Virus record (IMG/VR): IMGVR_UViG_3300021479_000010
Span: 32,207-96,206 of that record
DNA length: 64,000 bases
Origin: a virus
Reading direction: 5' to 3' (one strand)
A program made the translations under genes and the position numbers. Positions 7,030-13,783 of this stretch are shown piece after piece. Within the stretch, counting starts at the first letter, position 1; each line of letters opens with the position of its first letter. The notes under the pieces were generated by a model that did no database searches, was not told the origin of the DNA, and saw only the letters and a list, made by a program, of their open reading frames with translations.

Positions 7030-7460
7030 TAGGCTATCTCGCTTTCTTTCATTAGTTTAGCATAATCGAAAGACTTTACGGCCTCGCGCCATTTGTTGCT
7101 AAGTTCCTTACGGGCAATCCAACCGATTACTTCGGCCATTGCAGCGGTCTGCCGCGCAACCAAGAAAAGACTTGCCTTGGGCATCTCAGGAAGGCTAGCA
7201 CCGAATGTCGCCTGGGACATTAGAATGAGTTTGGCAGCTTGGCCGACTGAGAATGATGCGCGGCGTTCGCCTCTGTGTTGCCTTTCGTTGGCCGTCTCCT
7301 GCCCTAATAGCTTGGCTAAATCATCGTGCCAGCTAACATCCTGCGCGAAGTCGCGCAAGCACACGCCGTCATCGTTCGGCCCCGCAGCTTTATATGCGCG
7401 GTCAATCGCTTCGCGGAAGTCACACCAGAGAGTATCAATTTGCTGTTTCGTTTTGGTCAT
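7029..7460 (-). CDS. hypothetical protein, mainly helical
   Basis: 143 residues from ATG at 7460, which carries the recurrent GAGGCGACA context. An in-frame ATG at 7520 would add 20 residues and overlap the preceding stop as TAATG, so it remains possible. The product has a long helical stretch (A-A-K-L-I-L-M-S-Q-A-T, L-F-L-V-A-R-Q-T-A-A-M-A-E-V). No family recognised. Confidence 0.7.
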   Translation of the reverse strand: MTKTKQQIDTLWCDFREAIDRAYKAAGPNDDGVCLRDFAQDVSWHDDLAKLLGQETANERQHRGERRASFSVGQAAKLILMSQATFGASLPEMPKASLFLVARQTAAMAEVIGWIARKELSNKWREAVKSFDYAKLMKESEIA

Positions 7461-7519
7461 TGTCGCCTCGTTTTTAACGTCCTGTCCGGACGAATTGTAA
7501 ACCTGTTTGATCATGCCCA

Positions 7520-7822
7520 TTAATTAAGTTTCGGTTCGCTGTATGGTTCGATGTTAATGATATTGTACCACGCAAAGGTGATTAGGTCGCCCCACTCCAT
7601 AGGCAGAAACAGCGGAGTATTGCGAAGGAATCCCGTATATTTGCCCTTACTGGCCGCGGTAACTTGGACCCACATACGCTCCCCGCCTTCGAATCCTTCC
7701 GCCTCAAATACAAGCTTGACCGATTGACCGGGCAAAATGTGCTTGCGGTCGTAATCGTTTGGCAGTTCGAAAGTAACAGCAGGAGCTATGGCGTAATCTA
7801 CGATTGTAATGTCGCTAGTCAT
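7520..7822 (-). CDS. hypothetical protein, beta-rich
   Basis: 100 residues from ATG at 7822 with GGAGGCAAGA upstream. Contains H-I-L-P-G-Q-S-V-K-L-V-F-E-A-E-G-F and R-M-W-V-Q-V-T, a beta-sandwich-like pattern. Coupled to the next gene at its stop. No function assigned. Confidence 0.7.
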   Translation of the reverse strand: MTSDITIVDYAIAPAVTFELPNDYDRKHILPGQSVKLVFEAEGFEGGERMWVQVTAASKGKYTGFLRNTPLFLPMEWGDLITFAWYNIINIEPYSEPKLN

Positions 7823-7839
7823 TCTTGCCTCCAATGTCG

Positions 7840-8007
7840 CTAGAACTGTTCGGTTTTGTCCGCTTCTGGATAACTGCGGAGCCGCGCATTGTCCACAATC
7901 CGAATCGTAGTCTCTAGCAATCTCTCTGGCTCCTCGTCATATTGCGCGGCTAGTCTATCACGTAATGCTTTCGTCGGCCATCCGTCCGCGTCGATTAGGT
8001 TAACCAT
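7840..8007 (-). CDS. small hypothetical protein
   Basis: 55 residues from ATG at 8007, beginning M-V-N-L-I-D-A-D-G-W-P-T-K. It overlaps the end of the upstream gene by eight bases. Acidic, helical middle (E-E-P-E-R-L-L-E-T-T-I-R-I-V). No family recognised. Confidence 0.65.
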   Translation of the reverse strand: MVNLIDADGWPTKALRDRLAAQYDEEPERLLETTIRIVDNARLRSYPEADKTEQF

Positions 8008-8191
8008 TATCGGCCTCGATTCTAACCCGCGCAAGCTTCGCACGGAACGATGCATTCGGGCAGTTCTCGCGGTAGCATTTTAGCTGTGCTTTCATGTCGC
8101 GCCAGTTATCTTCTGAGACTTCATGCTCCCAGCCATAGCCGTAATTAGACCACATCTGCCATTCGTCGCGTGTCTTTCGAGTGTACGTCAT
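8000..8191 (-). CDS. small hypothetical protein
   Basis: 63 residues from ATG at 8191, with GGAGGA eight bases upstream and a promoter at 8211-8240 directly before it. Begins M-T-Y-T-R-K-T-R-D-E-W. First gene of its transcript. Confidence 0.7.
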   Translation of the reverse strand: MTYTRKTRDEWQMWSNYGYGWEHEVSEDNWRDMKAQLKCYRENCPNASFRAKLARVRIEADNG

Positions 8192-8210
8192 GTTTTCCTC
8201 CAATGCAGAT

Positions 8211-8240
8211 AGTATTGCATAACTGCGGGGCGCGTGTCAA
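8211..8240 (-). promoter_or_regulatory. early promoter, minus strand
   Basis: TTGACA (8235-8240), 18 bases, AATACT (8211-8216), then seven bases and TTGGAGGA. The spacer contains CCCCGCA (8224-8230) four bases after the -35 box, the same place as in the promoters at 8803 and 10907. Confidence 0.65.
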
Positions 8241-8248
8241 GGCTTTTA

Positions 8249-8506
8249 TTAGCCTTGATTTTCAAGCACTTGCAAGGCTTCCCGCTCAATGTCGCTATCA
8301 AACTTAGCTAATTCCTCATCATCTGATAGCTGTCCAGATGCGGACGCCGCAGGAGCCGCGCAGTTCAAATGGAACAGCGGCGTTCCTTGCCAGTCCATAC
8401 TTACTAGGTCGCCATCGTTCATAGGTGCCCCGCAGTTCGGGCAAATGTCGCGGGAATACATGCGGTTTGCCCAGTTCAAATTACGGCGTGTTTCCCAAGT
8501 TTTCAT
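8249..8506 (-). CDS. zinc-binding hypothetical protein
   Basis: 85 residues. I-C-P-N-C-G-A-P-M and L-F-H-L-N-C-A form a Cys3-His site. The C-terminal third is acidic (S-D-D-E-E-L-A-K-F-D-S-D). The start at 8506 overlaps the upstream stop as TAATG. A copy of GTCC-N6-GGAC (8330-8347) lies inside and encodes A-S-A-S-G-Q. Confidence 0.7.
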   Translation of the reverse strand: MKTWETRRNLNWANRMYSRDICPNCGAPMNDGDLVSMDWQGTPLFHLNCAAPAASASGQLSDDEELAKFDSDIEREALQVLENQG

Positions 8507-8610
8507 TACAGTCTCCCTTCGTGGAACTGTGCAATAATCTCTTTCATGCGTGCTTCGGTGAGCCGCGCATCCGTCAAGAGAATCACGTATTCGACTAGAG
8601 TAAAGTACAT
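8506..8610 (-). CDS. 34-residue peptide, first gene of left arm
   Basis: ATG at 8610, GAGG upstream, immediately after the promoter at 8617-8645. Product M-Y-F-T-L-V-E-Y-V-I-L-L-T-D then a helical tail. TAATG overlap with the next gene suggests coupled translation. Confidence 0.6.
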   Translation of the reverse strand: MYFTLVEYVILLTDARLTEARMKEIIAQFHEGRL

Positions 8611-8616
8611 GTCAGT

Positions 8617-8645
8617 ATCCTCGCATATTCAGATTTGATTGTCAA
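8617..8645 (-). promoter_or_regulatory. sigma70-like promoter for the left arm
   Basis: TTGACA (8640-8645), 17 bases, GAGGAT (8617-8622) followed by ACTGACATG. The -10 is poor but aligns base for base with TAAGATACTGACAT of the opposite promoter at 8803. Confidence 0.5.
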
Positions 8646-8704
8646 GCATTATTTATGGTTGCAATCGAGTGGCCGCGCAATTATCATAGAGATGCGGGGA
8701 AAGC

Positions 8705-8734
8705 TTGACAATGGCGGTCATTCGGAGGCATAAT
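8705..8734 (+). promoter_or_regulatory. sigma70-like promoter
   Basis: TTGACA (8705-8710), 18 bases, CATAAT (8729-8734). The inverted repeat at 8737-8754 would cover its start site, an operator-like arrangement. Confidence 0.45.
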
Positions 8735-8736
8735 CC

Positions 8737-8754
8737 GTGTTCAGATGCGGACAA
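8737..8754. repeat. dispersed inverted repeat (one mismatch)
   Basis: GTGTTC-AGATGC-GGACAA, intergenic, between two plus-strand promoters. Confidence 0.65.
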
Positions 8755-8802
8755 AATCTGTCGATCCGCGCAAGTTGTTGAAAACAGGGCAAAAGAAAAT
8801 GC

Positions 8803-8831
8803 TTGACAAATTTCCCCGCATTCAGTAAGAT
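8803..8831 (+). promoter_or_regulatory. early promoter for the right arm
   Basis: Perfect TTGACA (8803-8808), 17 bases, TAAGAT (8826-8831), seven bases, then TTGGAGGA and ATG at 8854. CCCCGCA occupies 8814-8820 in the spacer. Confidence 0.75.
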
Positions 8832-8853
8832 ACTGACATTGGAGGAAAGCACA

Positions 8854-9024
8854 ATGAAGCTACTTGATATGCAAGGCAAGGTTTACTTCGCGGATCAAGC
8901 CCTTGACGTTGCGCGGCAGTTACAGGAATCTGATCCTGACTGGAAATATGAGGCCGAAATCAAAGGCGACTATGGCCGCGTCAATGTCTACGATGAGAAT
9001 GGCCAGTTGCTAGGTGCATTCTAG
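8854..9024 (+). CDS. first right-arm early protein, hypothetical
   Basis: 56 residues from the ATG that follows TTGGAGGAAAGCACA. Starts M-K-L-L-D-M-Q-G-K-V-Y-F and has Y-G-R-V-N-V-Y-D-E-N-G-Q. Small alpha/beta protein, no known family. Its stop lies in CTAGTTTG, a boundary-motif relative. Confidence 0.7.
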   Translation: MKLLDMQGKVYFADQALDVARQLQESDPDWKYEAEIKGDYGRVNVYDENGQLLGAF

Positions 9025-9062
9025 TTTGTTCAATCGAGTTAAACAAGAATCTTGGAGGAAAT

Positions 9063-9230
9063 ATGTGGAAACTTGGATACGAAGACGCGGTACAGTTCAA
9101 GCCCAGCATGTACGAAGACGGGCCAGTGAGCATTATCGGGATAGCTGCCTACGATTATCGCCAAGGATACAAGGCAGGCAATCGAGACCGCATCTGGGCA
9201 AACGGCAATCGTCCGCCACAAGCAAACTAG
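9063..9230 (+). CDS. small early protein, hypothetical
   Basis: 55 residues from ATG at 9063, directly after CTTGGAGGAAAT. Product starts M-W-K-L-G-Y-E-D-A-V and contains Y-D-Y-R-Q-G-Y-K-A-G-N-R, resembling tiny DNA-interacting phage proteins. The TAG stop is the centre of the boundary palindrome AAACTAGTTT. A longer frame over the same bases (9014-9235) lacks a ribosome site and was rejected. Confidence 0.7.
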   Translation: MWKLGYEDAVQFKPSMYEDGPVSIIGIAAYDYRQGYKAGNRDRIWANGNRPPQAN

Positions 9231-9254
9231 TTTGATGAGCGAGATTAAACCAGA

Positions 9255-9542
9255 ATGACAAACCAAGACTATCTCGATTCGCTTGATTCCATGTTCGGCG
9301 GTCCCGACGAGACCGTGATTGAATGCCGGACTACAAAGGTTGTAACCGTCCGCAAAGAGCATCTTTGCATGTGCCCGGCCCACACTCCGCTGCATACGAT
9401 CAAAGCCGGAGAACAGGCAGGCATGGAACGGGCTATCGCTGATGGGGCTTGGGGCACCTGTTACGTCTGCTTACCTTGTCTGGAATCGTGGGCAAGACAT
9501 TGTGACAAGCAAGAGGACTACTGCAATGCGAAACTAGTTTAA
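9255..9542 (+). CDS. Cys-rich early protein, hypothetical
   Basis: 95 residues. Two metal-site candidates: L-C-M-C-P-A-H and T-C-Y-V-C-L-P-C, plus a later C-D and Y-C-N. Starts directly in the leader ATTAAACCAGAATGA, shared with the 11.4 kb gene. Ends K-L-V-stop in the boundary palindrome. Confidence 0.7.
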   Translation: MTNQDYLDSLDSMFGGPDETVIECRTTKVVTVRKEHLCMCPAHTPLHTIKAGEQAGMERAIADGAWGTCYVCLPCLESWARHCDKQEDYCNAKLV

Positions 9543-9550
9543 GGAGCCTT

Positions 9551-9745
9551 ATGACATTAGCGATATGCGACTATTGCGGGGTCGTGATTCTTAGTGCTCA
9601 GTTGAAGGAATACATAGATGGGCGTGTGTATCACGCAGGTTGCGCCAAGAATCCTAATGGCACAACAGTCACTCGCGCAGGCGAATGCACATGCAACAAC
9701 GACAGCGCAAAATGGCATTTTCCCGGATGCCCGAAACTAGTTTAA
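9551..9745 (+). CDS. small zinc-ribbon-like protein
   Basis: 64 residues with I-C-D-Y-C-G-V-V, a V-Y-H-A-G-C pair and a later C-T-C...C-P group, suggesting two metal sites. AAGGAG precedes the ATG. Ends K-L-V-stop in the boundary palindrome. Confidence 0.7.
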   Translation: MTLAICDYCGVVILSAQLKEYIDGRVYHAGCAKNPNGTTVTRAGECTCNNDSAKWHFPGCPKLV

Positions 9746-9778
9746 TCGAGCAAGTTAATAAAGAATTGGAGGGGTTAT

Positions 9779-10174
9779 ATGAATACATCTGACTATGACA
9801 AAGCTCTTAGAGACGTGGTTCTCATAGGATGCATCTGCCATGAAGGAGGAGAACACGAGCGCGGTCAATGCCCGGTTTGTGAGACTGTGGATACGATCAG
9901 AAAGAATCGGAAATCCGCGCAGATGACATCCAAAGACATTAAACAAGCTGCCAAGTCTCTTAAATCCAATTGGGACGATTTGCGGCCTAATCCATTAGCC
10001 GCGCAATTAGATGATTTCGTCCGAGAAAGCTTAACGCTGGATTTGCTCAAAACGGTTTACGAACTCTCCGAGCTAGTTTACCACTTGTGTCCCGATTCCG
10101 GGAGTATGAAAGACCGTATTATCAGGATGCGAGATCGTTTATACGACACGTATGGCAAAGACAAACTAGTTTAA
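9779..10174 (+). CDS. hypothetical early protein
   Basis: 131 residues after TTGGAGGGGTTAT. N-terminal C-I-C-H-E-G-G-E-H...C-P-V-C is a likely zinc site; the C-terminal two thirds are helical. Ends D-K-L-V-stop in the boundary palindrome. No family recognised. Confidence 0.7.
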   Translation: MNTSDYDKALRDVVLIGCICHEGGEHERGQCPVCETVDTIRKNRKSAQMTSKDIKQAAKSLKSNWDDLRPNPLAAQLDDFVRESLTLDLLKTVYELSELVYHLCPDSGSMKDRIIRMRDRLYDTYGKDKLV

Positions 10175-10221
10175 TGTACTCACTTAGAATATGATTTAAT
10201 CAAAATTGGAGGATAAGGAAC

Positions 10222-10860
10222 ATGACCGAAGTAACCAAAGACGCTATTACGATTCTATCGCGTTGGTCTGGTAAAGTATTGTACTCCTGCGCGAAAGCAA
10301 CGATCAAAGAAGCGGTATTACAGGCAATTAAAGACGGCGCGGACCTGTCCGGCGCGAACCTGTCCGGCGCGAACCTGTCCGGCGCGAACCTGTCCGGCGC
10401 GGACCTGTCCGGCGCGGACCTGTCCGGCGCGAACCTGTCCGGCGCGGACCTGTACGGCGCGAACCTGTCCGGCGCGGACCTGTCCGGCGCGAACCTGTCC
10501 GGCGCGGACCTGTCCGGCGCGAAAGAAATTCCAGTCTTGGCAGCCGCGCAATCCTTGATTGTGCCCGAATCTGGCCCGTTCTTTGGATGGAAGAAATGCA
10601 AGAATGGGGTTATTGTAAAGCTTGCCATTGGAACAAATGCGAGGCGCAGTAACGCGACTGGGCGAAAATGCCGCGCAGAATATGTCAAGGTCTTAGAAGT
10701 AATTGGCGCGGAAGTAGGCATTAGCGAACATGACGGTAAAACTGAATACCGCAAAGGCGCGATTGTTCGATGCGACAAATGGAATGAGGACAGATGGACA
10801 GAATGCGGGGGCGGGATTCATTTCTTCTTGACTCGCATCGAAGCCGAGAATTACAGCTAG
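10222..10860 (+). CDS. pentapeptide repeat protein
   Basis: 212 residues. Residues about 36-100 are about 13 tandem pentapeptides of the A-(D/N)-L-S-G type, which fold into a quadrilateral beta-helix. This is followed by a C-terminal domain ([18 protein letters not shown]) of the sort often attached to phage pentapeptide proteins. Some such proteins mimic DNA and inhibit gyrase; here that is only a possibility, because the helix is short. TTGGAGGA precedes the ATG. Confidence 0.85.
   Translation: MTEVTKDAITILSRWSGKVLYSCAKATIKEAVLQAIKDGADLSGANLSGANLSGANLSGADLSGADLSGANLSGADLYGANLSGADLSGANLSGADLSGAKEIPVLAAAQSLIVPESGPFFGWKKCKNGVIVKLAIGTNARRSNATGRKCRAEYVKVLEVIGAEVGISEHDGKTEYRKGAIVRCDKWNEDRWTECGGGIHFFLTRIEAENYS
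10336..10520 (+). repeat. 15-bp tandem repeat coding for pentapeptides
   Basis: About twelve units of GGCGCGGACCTGTCC, differing only at G/A in GAC/AAC and once C/A (TAC). The near-identity at wobble positions shows recent expansion rather than selection on protein alone. Confidence 0.9.
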
Positions 10861-10880
10861 TTGATAACAAAGGGGTTATT

Positions 10881-10898
10881 TTGTTCGCATCTGGACAA
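10881..10898. repeat. dispersed inverted repeat (one mismatch)
   Basis: TTGTTC-GCATCT-GGACAA, intergenic, eight bases upstream of the -35 box at 10907. Operator-like position. Confidence 0.7.
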
Positions 10899-10906
10899 GA
10901 TTTTGC

Positions 10907-10935
10907 TTGACAGGTGCCGCGCATTTTGCTATTGT
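10907..10935 (+). promoter_or_regulatory. early promoter
   Basis: TTGACA (10907-10912), 17 bases, TATTGT (10930-10935), seven bases, TTGGAGGA. CCGCGCA fills 10917-10923 in the spacer. Confidence 0.75.
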
Positions 10936-10957
10936 ATCTGTATTGGAGGATACACAA

Positions 10958-11314
10958 ATGGACTGGAATACAGCGAACACGGAAGCAACGAAGCTCTGGT
11001 ACAAATGGGTTAGCTCGCGCCCTGCAGTAGGCATTGACGGATACTTGCAACAAAGCCGCGATATGGCCGACTACAAGCTGTATGATTTGGACAGAATCCA
11101 CTCATCCATGCTGCAAGAGTACCGATACATTCGCCAAGGAACAAGCCGCGCAACTCCCGGATTAATCTCAGAAGTAAAGGGAGAATTGATTCTCCTAGGC
11201 AAGATTCGCAAGGCATTGGCAAAAGACACAGACGCGGGTTCGCGCCCACGTTGCAACATTGGCTCAATTGAATTGTGCCAATGCACTTTCCTGCCGCAAA
11301 ACCCCCTTATTTAG
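10958..11314 (+). CDS. hypothetical early protein
   Basis: 118 residues from ATG at 10958, seven bases after TTGGAGGA. Helical, starting M-D-W-N-T-A-N-T-E-A-T-K-L-W. No family recognised. Its last codons form the left arm of a strong hairpin (11299-11321), so the gene and its terminator overlap. Confidence 0.7.
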   Translation: MDWNTANTEATKLWYKWVSSRPAVGIDGYLQQSRDMADYKLYDLDRIHSSMLQEYRYIRQGTSRATPGLISEVKGELILLGKIRKALAKDTDAGSRPRCNIGSIELCQCTFLPQNPLI

Positions 11315-11321
11315 GGGGTTT
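11299..11321 (+). terminator. hairpin terminator
   Basis: Nine-base stem AAACCCCCT / AGGGGGTTT with loop TATTT-like, followed by TCGTT. The stem is perfect but the T-run is short, so termination may be partial. Confidence 0.65.
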
Positions 11322-11411
11322 CGTTACAAATTATGGTTTCAACAAATGGTGAAATATGCCGTTTGATTGAAACCTGTTTAAGTAGTAGGATTAAACCAGA
11401 ATGAGGACAGC

Positions 11412-11750
11412 ATGAGTGCAGACAATGGAATCAAGACGCATGCGCGGCCTCGCAATTTGGGAGAGAGCACATACAGTCAGCAATACAGAAATGGATTGAC
11501 AGCGTATATGGCAAATGATTGGACAATCGAAACCATGCGAATTGTCAATGAGTTAACGCCGGATATTCACGGCAGGGCATTTGATCCTGACTGGTTTCTA
11601 TTGCGCCAACGTTTCGAGCAAATGGAAGAGAAATACAGCGAGATGCTGGAATTACTGGAAACCATTGAGAACGATACCAAGCTTGTTCCTAACTGGCTGT
11701 GGGTTCGGATACAATCTGCTGTCAAAAGAGCCAAGGAGCCCGGCAAATGA
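11412..11750 (+). CDS. hypothetical early protein
   Basis: 112 residues beginning M-S-A-D-N-G-I; residues about 60-90 are a coiled coil (F-E-Q-M-E-E-K-Y-S-E-M-L-E-L-L). Related MSADNGI-type proteins occur in phages with no known function. GAGGACAGC precedes the ATG. Stop overlaps the next start as ATGA. Confidence 0.7.
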   Translation: MSADNGIKTHARPRNLGESTYSQQYRNGLTAYMANDWTIETMRIVNELTPDIHGRAFDPDWFLLRQRFEQMEEKYSEMLELLETIENDTKLVPNWLWVRIQSAVKRAKEPGK

Positions 11751-11980
11751 CATTTGACGAATGGTGGGATAATGACGGCAAATACTACGATCCTGACTGG
11801 GATGATATTCCGTGGTACGACAAGCGCAAATCATTGGCTGAATACGCTTGGCATCGCGCACTCGAAACGCGCGGCAGTCCGCCAGTGGACATCGTAACGA
11901 ATGCCGGATTTGGACCTGATCACGCGTTCAAACGCCAGCCCCGCAAATTAGTAGACTTAGACAAGGATTTAGGCATATGA
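11747..11980 (+). CDS. small acidic hypothetical protein
   Basis: 77 residues from the ATG overlapping the previous stop. Begins M-T-F-D-E-W-W-D-N-D-G-K-Y; very rich in Trp, Asp and Tyr at the N-terminus. No family recognised. Confidence 0.7.
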   Translation: MTFDEWWDNDGKYYDPDWDDIPWYDKRKSLAEYAWHRALETRGSPPVDIVTNAGFGPDHAFKRQPRKLVDLDKDLGI

Positions 11981-12105
11981 AGAAGCAAATCAGAAAGCTA
12001 TCGCCTTGGGCAAAGATGCTGCAAGCCGCGAAGCGCAAAACCAGCTTGCGATTGACTGCCAGTGAAGTGCAGACCTTTGTGTATCTCCGCAAGCCAAAAG
12101 ACTAA
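11977..12105 (+). CDS. 42-residue basic peptide
   Basis: ATG overlaps the previous stop as ATGA. Product M-K-K-Q-I-R-K-L-S-P-W-A-K then basic helical segments, net strongly positive; probably binds nucleic acid. Coupling to both neighbours supports it. Confidence 0.6.
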   Translation: MKKQIRKLSPWAKMLQAAKRKTSLRLTASEVQTFVYLRKPKD

Positions 12106-12114
12106 GGATTTAGA

Positions 12115-12372
12115 ATGCCTGCTGGCATAAACCGCGATTGCTCAGTGTGCATGAATACGGGATTGCGCAATGGTGCGCCTTGCGACGTATGTCGAGACGC
12201 GCCCCGCAAGCCAGAGGAATGGTGCAAGTGGCGAGACGCGGACAAAGGCATGATCAAACCAGAGCACAGCACAGGATACAATCGACAATGGGAGAATGAG
12301 ACATTGGCCGAATGGATCGCACGATGCGGCCTCGCAACTGTGGAAGCGATTCTCAAGGCAGAACGCAAATGA
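12115..12372 (+). CDS. zinc-ribbon-like hypothetical protein
   Basis: 85 residues; C-S-V-C...C-D-V-C gives a four-Cys site of the DnaJ-like CxxC-x(n)-CxxC type. The rest is helical. Stop overlaps the next ATG as ATGA. Confidence 0.7.
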   Translation: MPAGINRDCSVCMNTGLRNGAPCDVCRDAPRKPEEWCKWRDADKGMIKPEHSTGYNRQWENETLAEWIARCGLATVEAILKAERK

Positions 12373-12575
12373 GCGATACATACGACCTCGCATGTCATGA
12401 CTGTAAAGCTAGCCTATGGATAGGTCAGAGTGGCAGCAGTCCGTGGTGTTTCTATACAGGCGAACCAGAGACAATGCAGGCGCTTGGGCTGTTCTTCTGG
12501 GCGCATCGTGGACATCGGCTAGAGTTTAATGAATGCCAATTACTCGAATACGTGGCAGATTTAGGCTCAGCATAG
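12369..12575 (+). CDS. small hypothetical protein
   Basis: 68 residues starting M-S-D-T-Y-D-L-A-C-H-D-C-K-A-S-L-W-I-G. The pattern C-x-x-C...W-I-G-Q...F-Y-T-G-E...L-F-W-A-H-R-G-H resembles a recurrent phage protein family of unknown role. Confidence 0.7.
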   Translation: MSDTYDLACHDCKASLWIGQSGSSPWCFYTGEPETMQALGLFFWAHRGHRLEFNECQLLEYVADLGSA

Positions 12576-12592
12576 ACGTGTTGAGCGAAGGA

Positions 12593-12760
12593 ATGACCAT
12601 TGCCAGCCCCGCCAACCCCATTAGGTTTGATGACGGCAAGCTTGGCTACTTCGCTGATCGTCATTGGCACGTACAGAGCGAACCCGGCAATTGGATAGTT
12701 GCGGACCTCGCCGCGCATAATCTCATGGAATACATGCTATCGAAGGGAATGTTTGAATGA
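12593..12760 (+). CDS. small hypothetical protein
   Basis: 55 residues from ATG at 12593 with GAAGGA upstream. Contains D-G-K-L-G-Y-F-A-D-R-H-W-H-V. Stop overlaps the next ATG. Confidence 0.6.
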   Translation: MTIASPANPIRFDDGKLGYFADRHWHVQSEPGNWIVADLAAHNLMEYMLSKGMFE

Positions 12761-13143
12761 ATCTATCAGGCTATTTAGACCACGAAGAGGATTGCACTTG
12801 TCTTGATTACCATGACAGGTTTTTGTCCGCAAGTGGACAAGCCGATGGACCGCAATTCGCCCCGCAATGTGTGAAGGACATCTGGAATGAGGAAATGGTA
12901 TTCAAGATGACAAGGGGAACATGGGCGGACCTAATCGACGGCAAACCAATTGGCCGTTGCTACGTCATGGCCGATGGTGCGATACGAGTAGAGCGCAACA
13001 AGCTTGTCCGCTGTACGTCATGCGGATTCCAAGGCACAAACGATCAATTCCTTGCCGGACATCTGGCCTCAGTCTGCCCGAACTGCAAGAGCGATTACAC
13101 GGTCCAAAACGCCCCGCAATTCCCAAAGGACAATCAAGACTAA
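12757..13143 (+). CDS. zinc-ribbon protein, hypothetical
   Basis: 128 residues. C-terminal C-T-S-C-G-F-Q-G-T and C-P-N-C-K-S form a classic zinc ribbon; an N-terminal C-T-C-L-D-Y-H may be a second site. An exact repeat TTGTCC-GCAAGT-GGACAA (12823-12840) encodes L-S-A-S-G-Q. Coupled to the preceding gene by a four-base overlap. Confidence 0.7.
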   Translation: MNLSGYLDHEEDCTCLDYHDRFLSASGQADGPQFAPQCVKDIWNEEMVFKMTRGTWADLIDGKPIGRCYVMADGAIRVERNKLVRCTSCGFQGTNDQFLAGHLASVCPNCKSDYTVQNAPQFPKDNQD

Positions 13144-13144
13144 G

Positions 13145-13345
13145 ATGAGCTATTATTCATTCCAATGGTGGATTCGATGGTTCGTGCCGTTGCCAATCCT
13201 TATCCGAATATCAAAGGCGACGTTTGGCCGTCATCATGTCTGGTATCAAGACGATCATATAAGCCTTGAAACACATCCGTTTGATCGTGCCGAAGTGACC
13301 GATGCAGACCGCAAAGCAATGCAAGACTTGGACCGATACATCTAG
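13145..13345 (+). CDS. small hypothetical protein with hydrophobic N-terminus
   Basis: 66 residues, M-S-Y-Y-S-F-Q-W-W-I-R-W-F-V-P-L-P-I-L-I, a possible membrane-associated helix, then an acidic tail. Starts one base after the preceding TAA. Last of the tightly packed early series. Confidence 0.65.
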   Translation: MSYYSFQWWIRWFVPLPILIRISKATFGRHHVWYQDDHISLETHPFDRAEVTDADRKAMQDLDRYI

Positions 13346-13547
13346 TAATTAAATAATTAACAATTGACTGCAAAGCATTGACCAATTGAGTAACAGAACT
13401 AACCACGCGAATTTTCCGCTGGCATTTTCGCCCATCCAATCCCAACCGGGCGAACTAGTTTAATCTGTTTACTCAACCAAGAATCGAAGCAAGTCCTTTG
13501 TTTTCAATGCACATCAGCGTCTCTGCTATGATCTGCCGATTTCCTAG

Positions 13548-13748
13548 GTGCTAGAGGAGGATAGACGTAAAGGCACTACTTTCATAGACTTAGGCCCCGT
13601 GACTTACCCCACGTGGGTGGGCCACCTTGCGCGAGGCTTGGGTGGCTCCAAAGCATCCTTTTCTCAGATATATGCCCCGGTATTGTTTTCCTATAAAAAG
13701 GGTCCCTATTTGGTCACAGACCCCCGGTATATTTTCCCCTATGCGTGA
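13548..13748 (+). CDS. doubtful 66-codon frame
   Basis: Open from GTG at 13548, but the GAGGAGG that could be a ribosome site lies downstream of that start. The product has no recognisable features, and the DNA repeats in it suggest a non-coding role. Confidence 0.2.
   Translation: MLEEDRRKGTTFIDLGPVTYPTWVGHLARGLGGSKASFSQIYAPVLFSYKKGPYLVTDPRYIFPYA
13675..13742 (+). repeat. imperfect direct repeat pair
   Basis: CCCCGGTATTGTTTTCCTAT (13675-13694) recurs as CCCCGGTATATTTTCCCCTAT-like text at 13722-13742, 47 bases later and just before a promoter. Confidence 0.65.
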
Positions 13749-13754
13749 TTTATC

Positions 13755-13783
13755 TTGACAAAGTACCTTGTATATGAGATTAT
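13755..13783 (+). promoter_or_regulatory. sigma70-like promoter
   Basis: TTGACA (13755-13760), 17 bases, GATTAT (13778-13783), then GGGAGGA before ATG at 13800. Confidence 0.65.

Larger units (their letters stand above)
8611..8853. promoter_or_regulatory. divergent early control region
   Basis: 243 bases between the minus-strand and plus-strand early genes. It holds three TTGACA-based promoters (8617-8645 minus, 8705-8734 plus, 8803-8831 plus), a near copy of the dispersed inverted repeat (8737-8754) and four CCNCGCA heptamers. This is the point where gene direction switches, so it is the likely master early control region. An origin here is possible but I see no iteron array. Confidence 0.65.

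Noticed and set aside
9014-9235. 73-codon frame
   Set aside because: It has no ribosome site and an Arg-rich composition unlike neighbours; the frame from 9063 with TTGGAGGA and boundary stop is clearly better.
10336-10520. CRISPR-like array
   Set aside because: The units are contiguous 15-base coding repeats without spacers.
10200-10778. Long open frames on the complementary strand across the pentapeptide repeats
   Set aside because: They are a by-product of the 15-base repeat, which is open in several frames; they lack ribosome sites and their repeats (S-A-P-D-R-F) are pure translation shadows.
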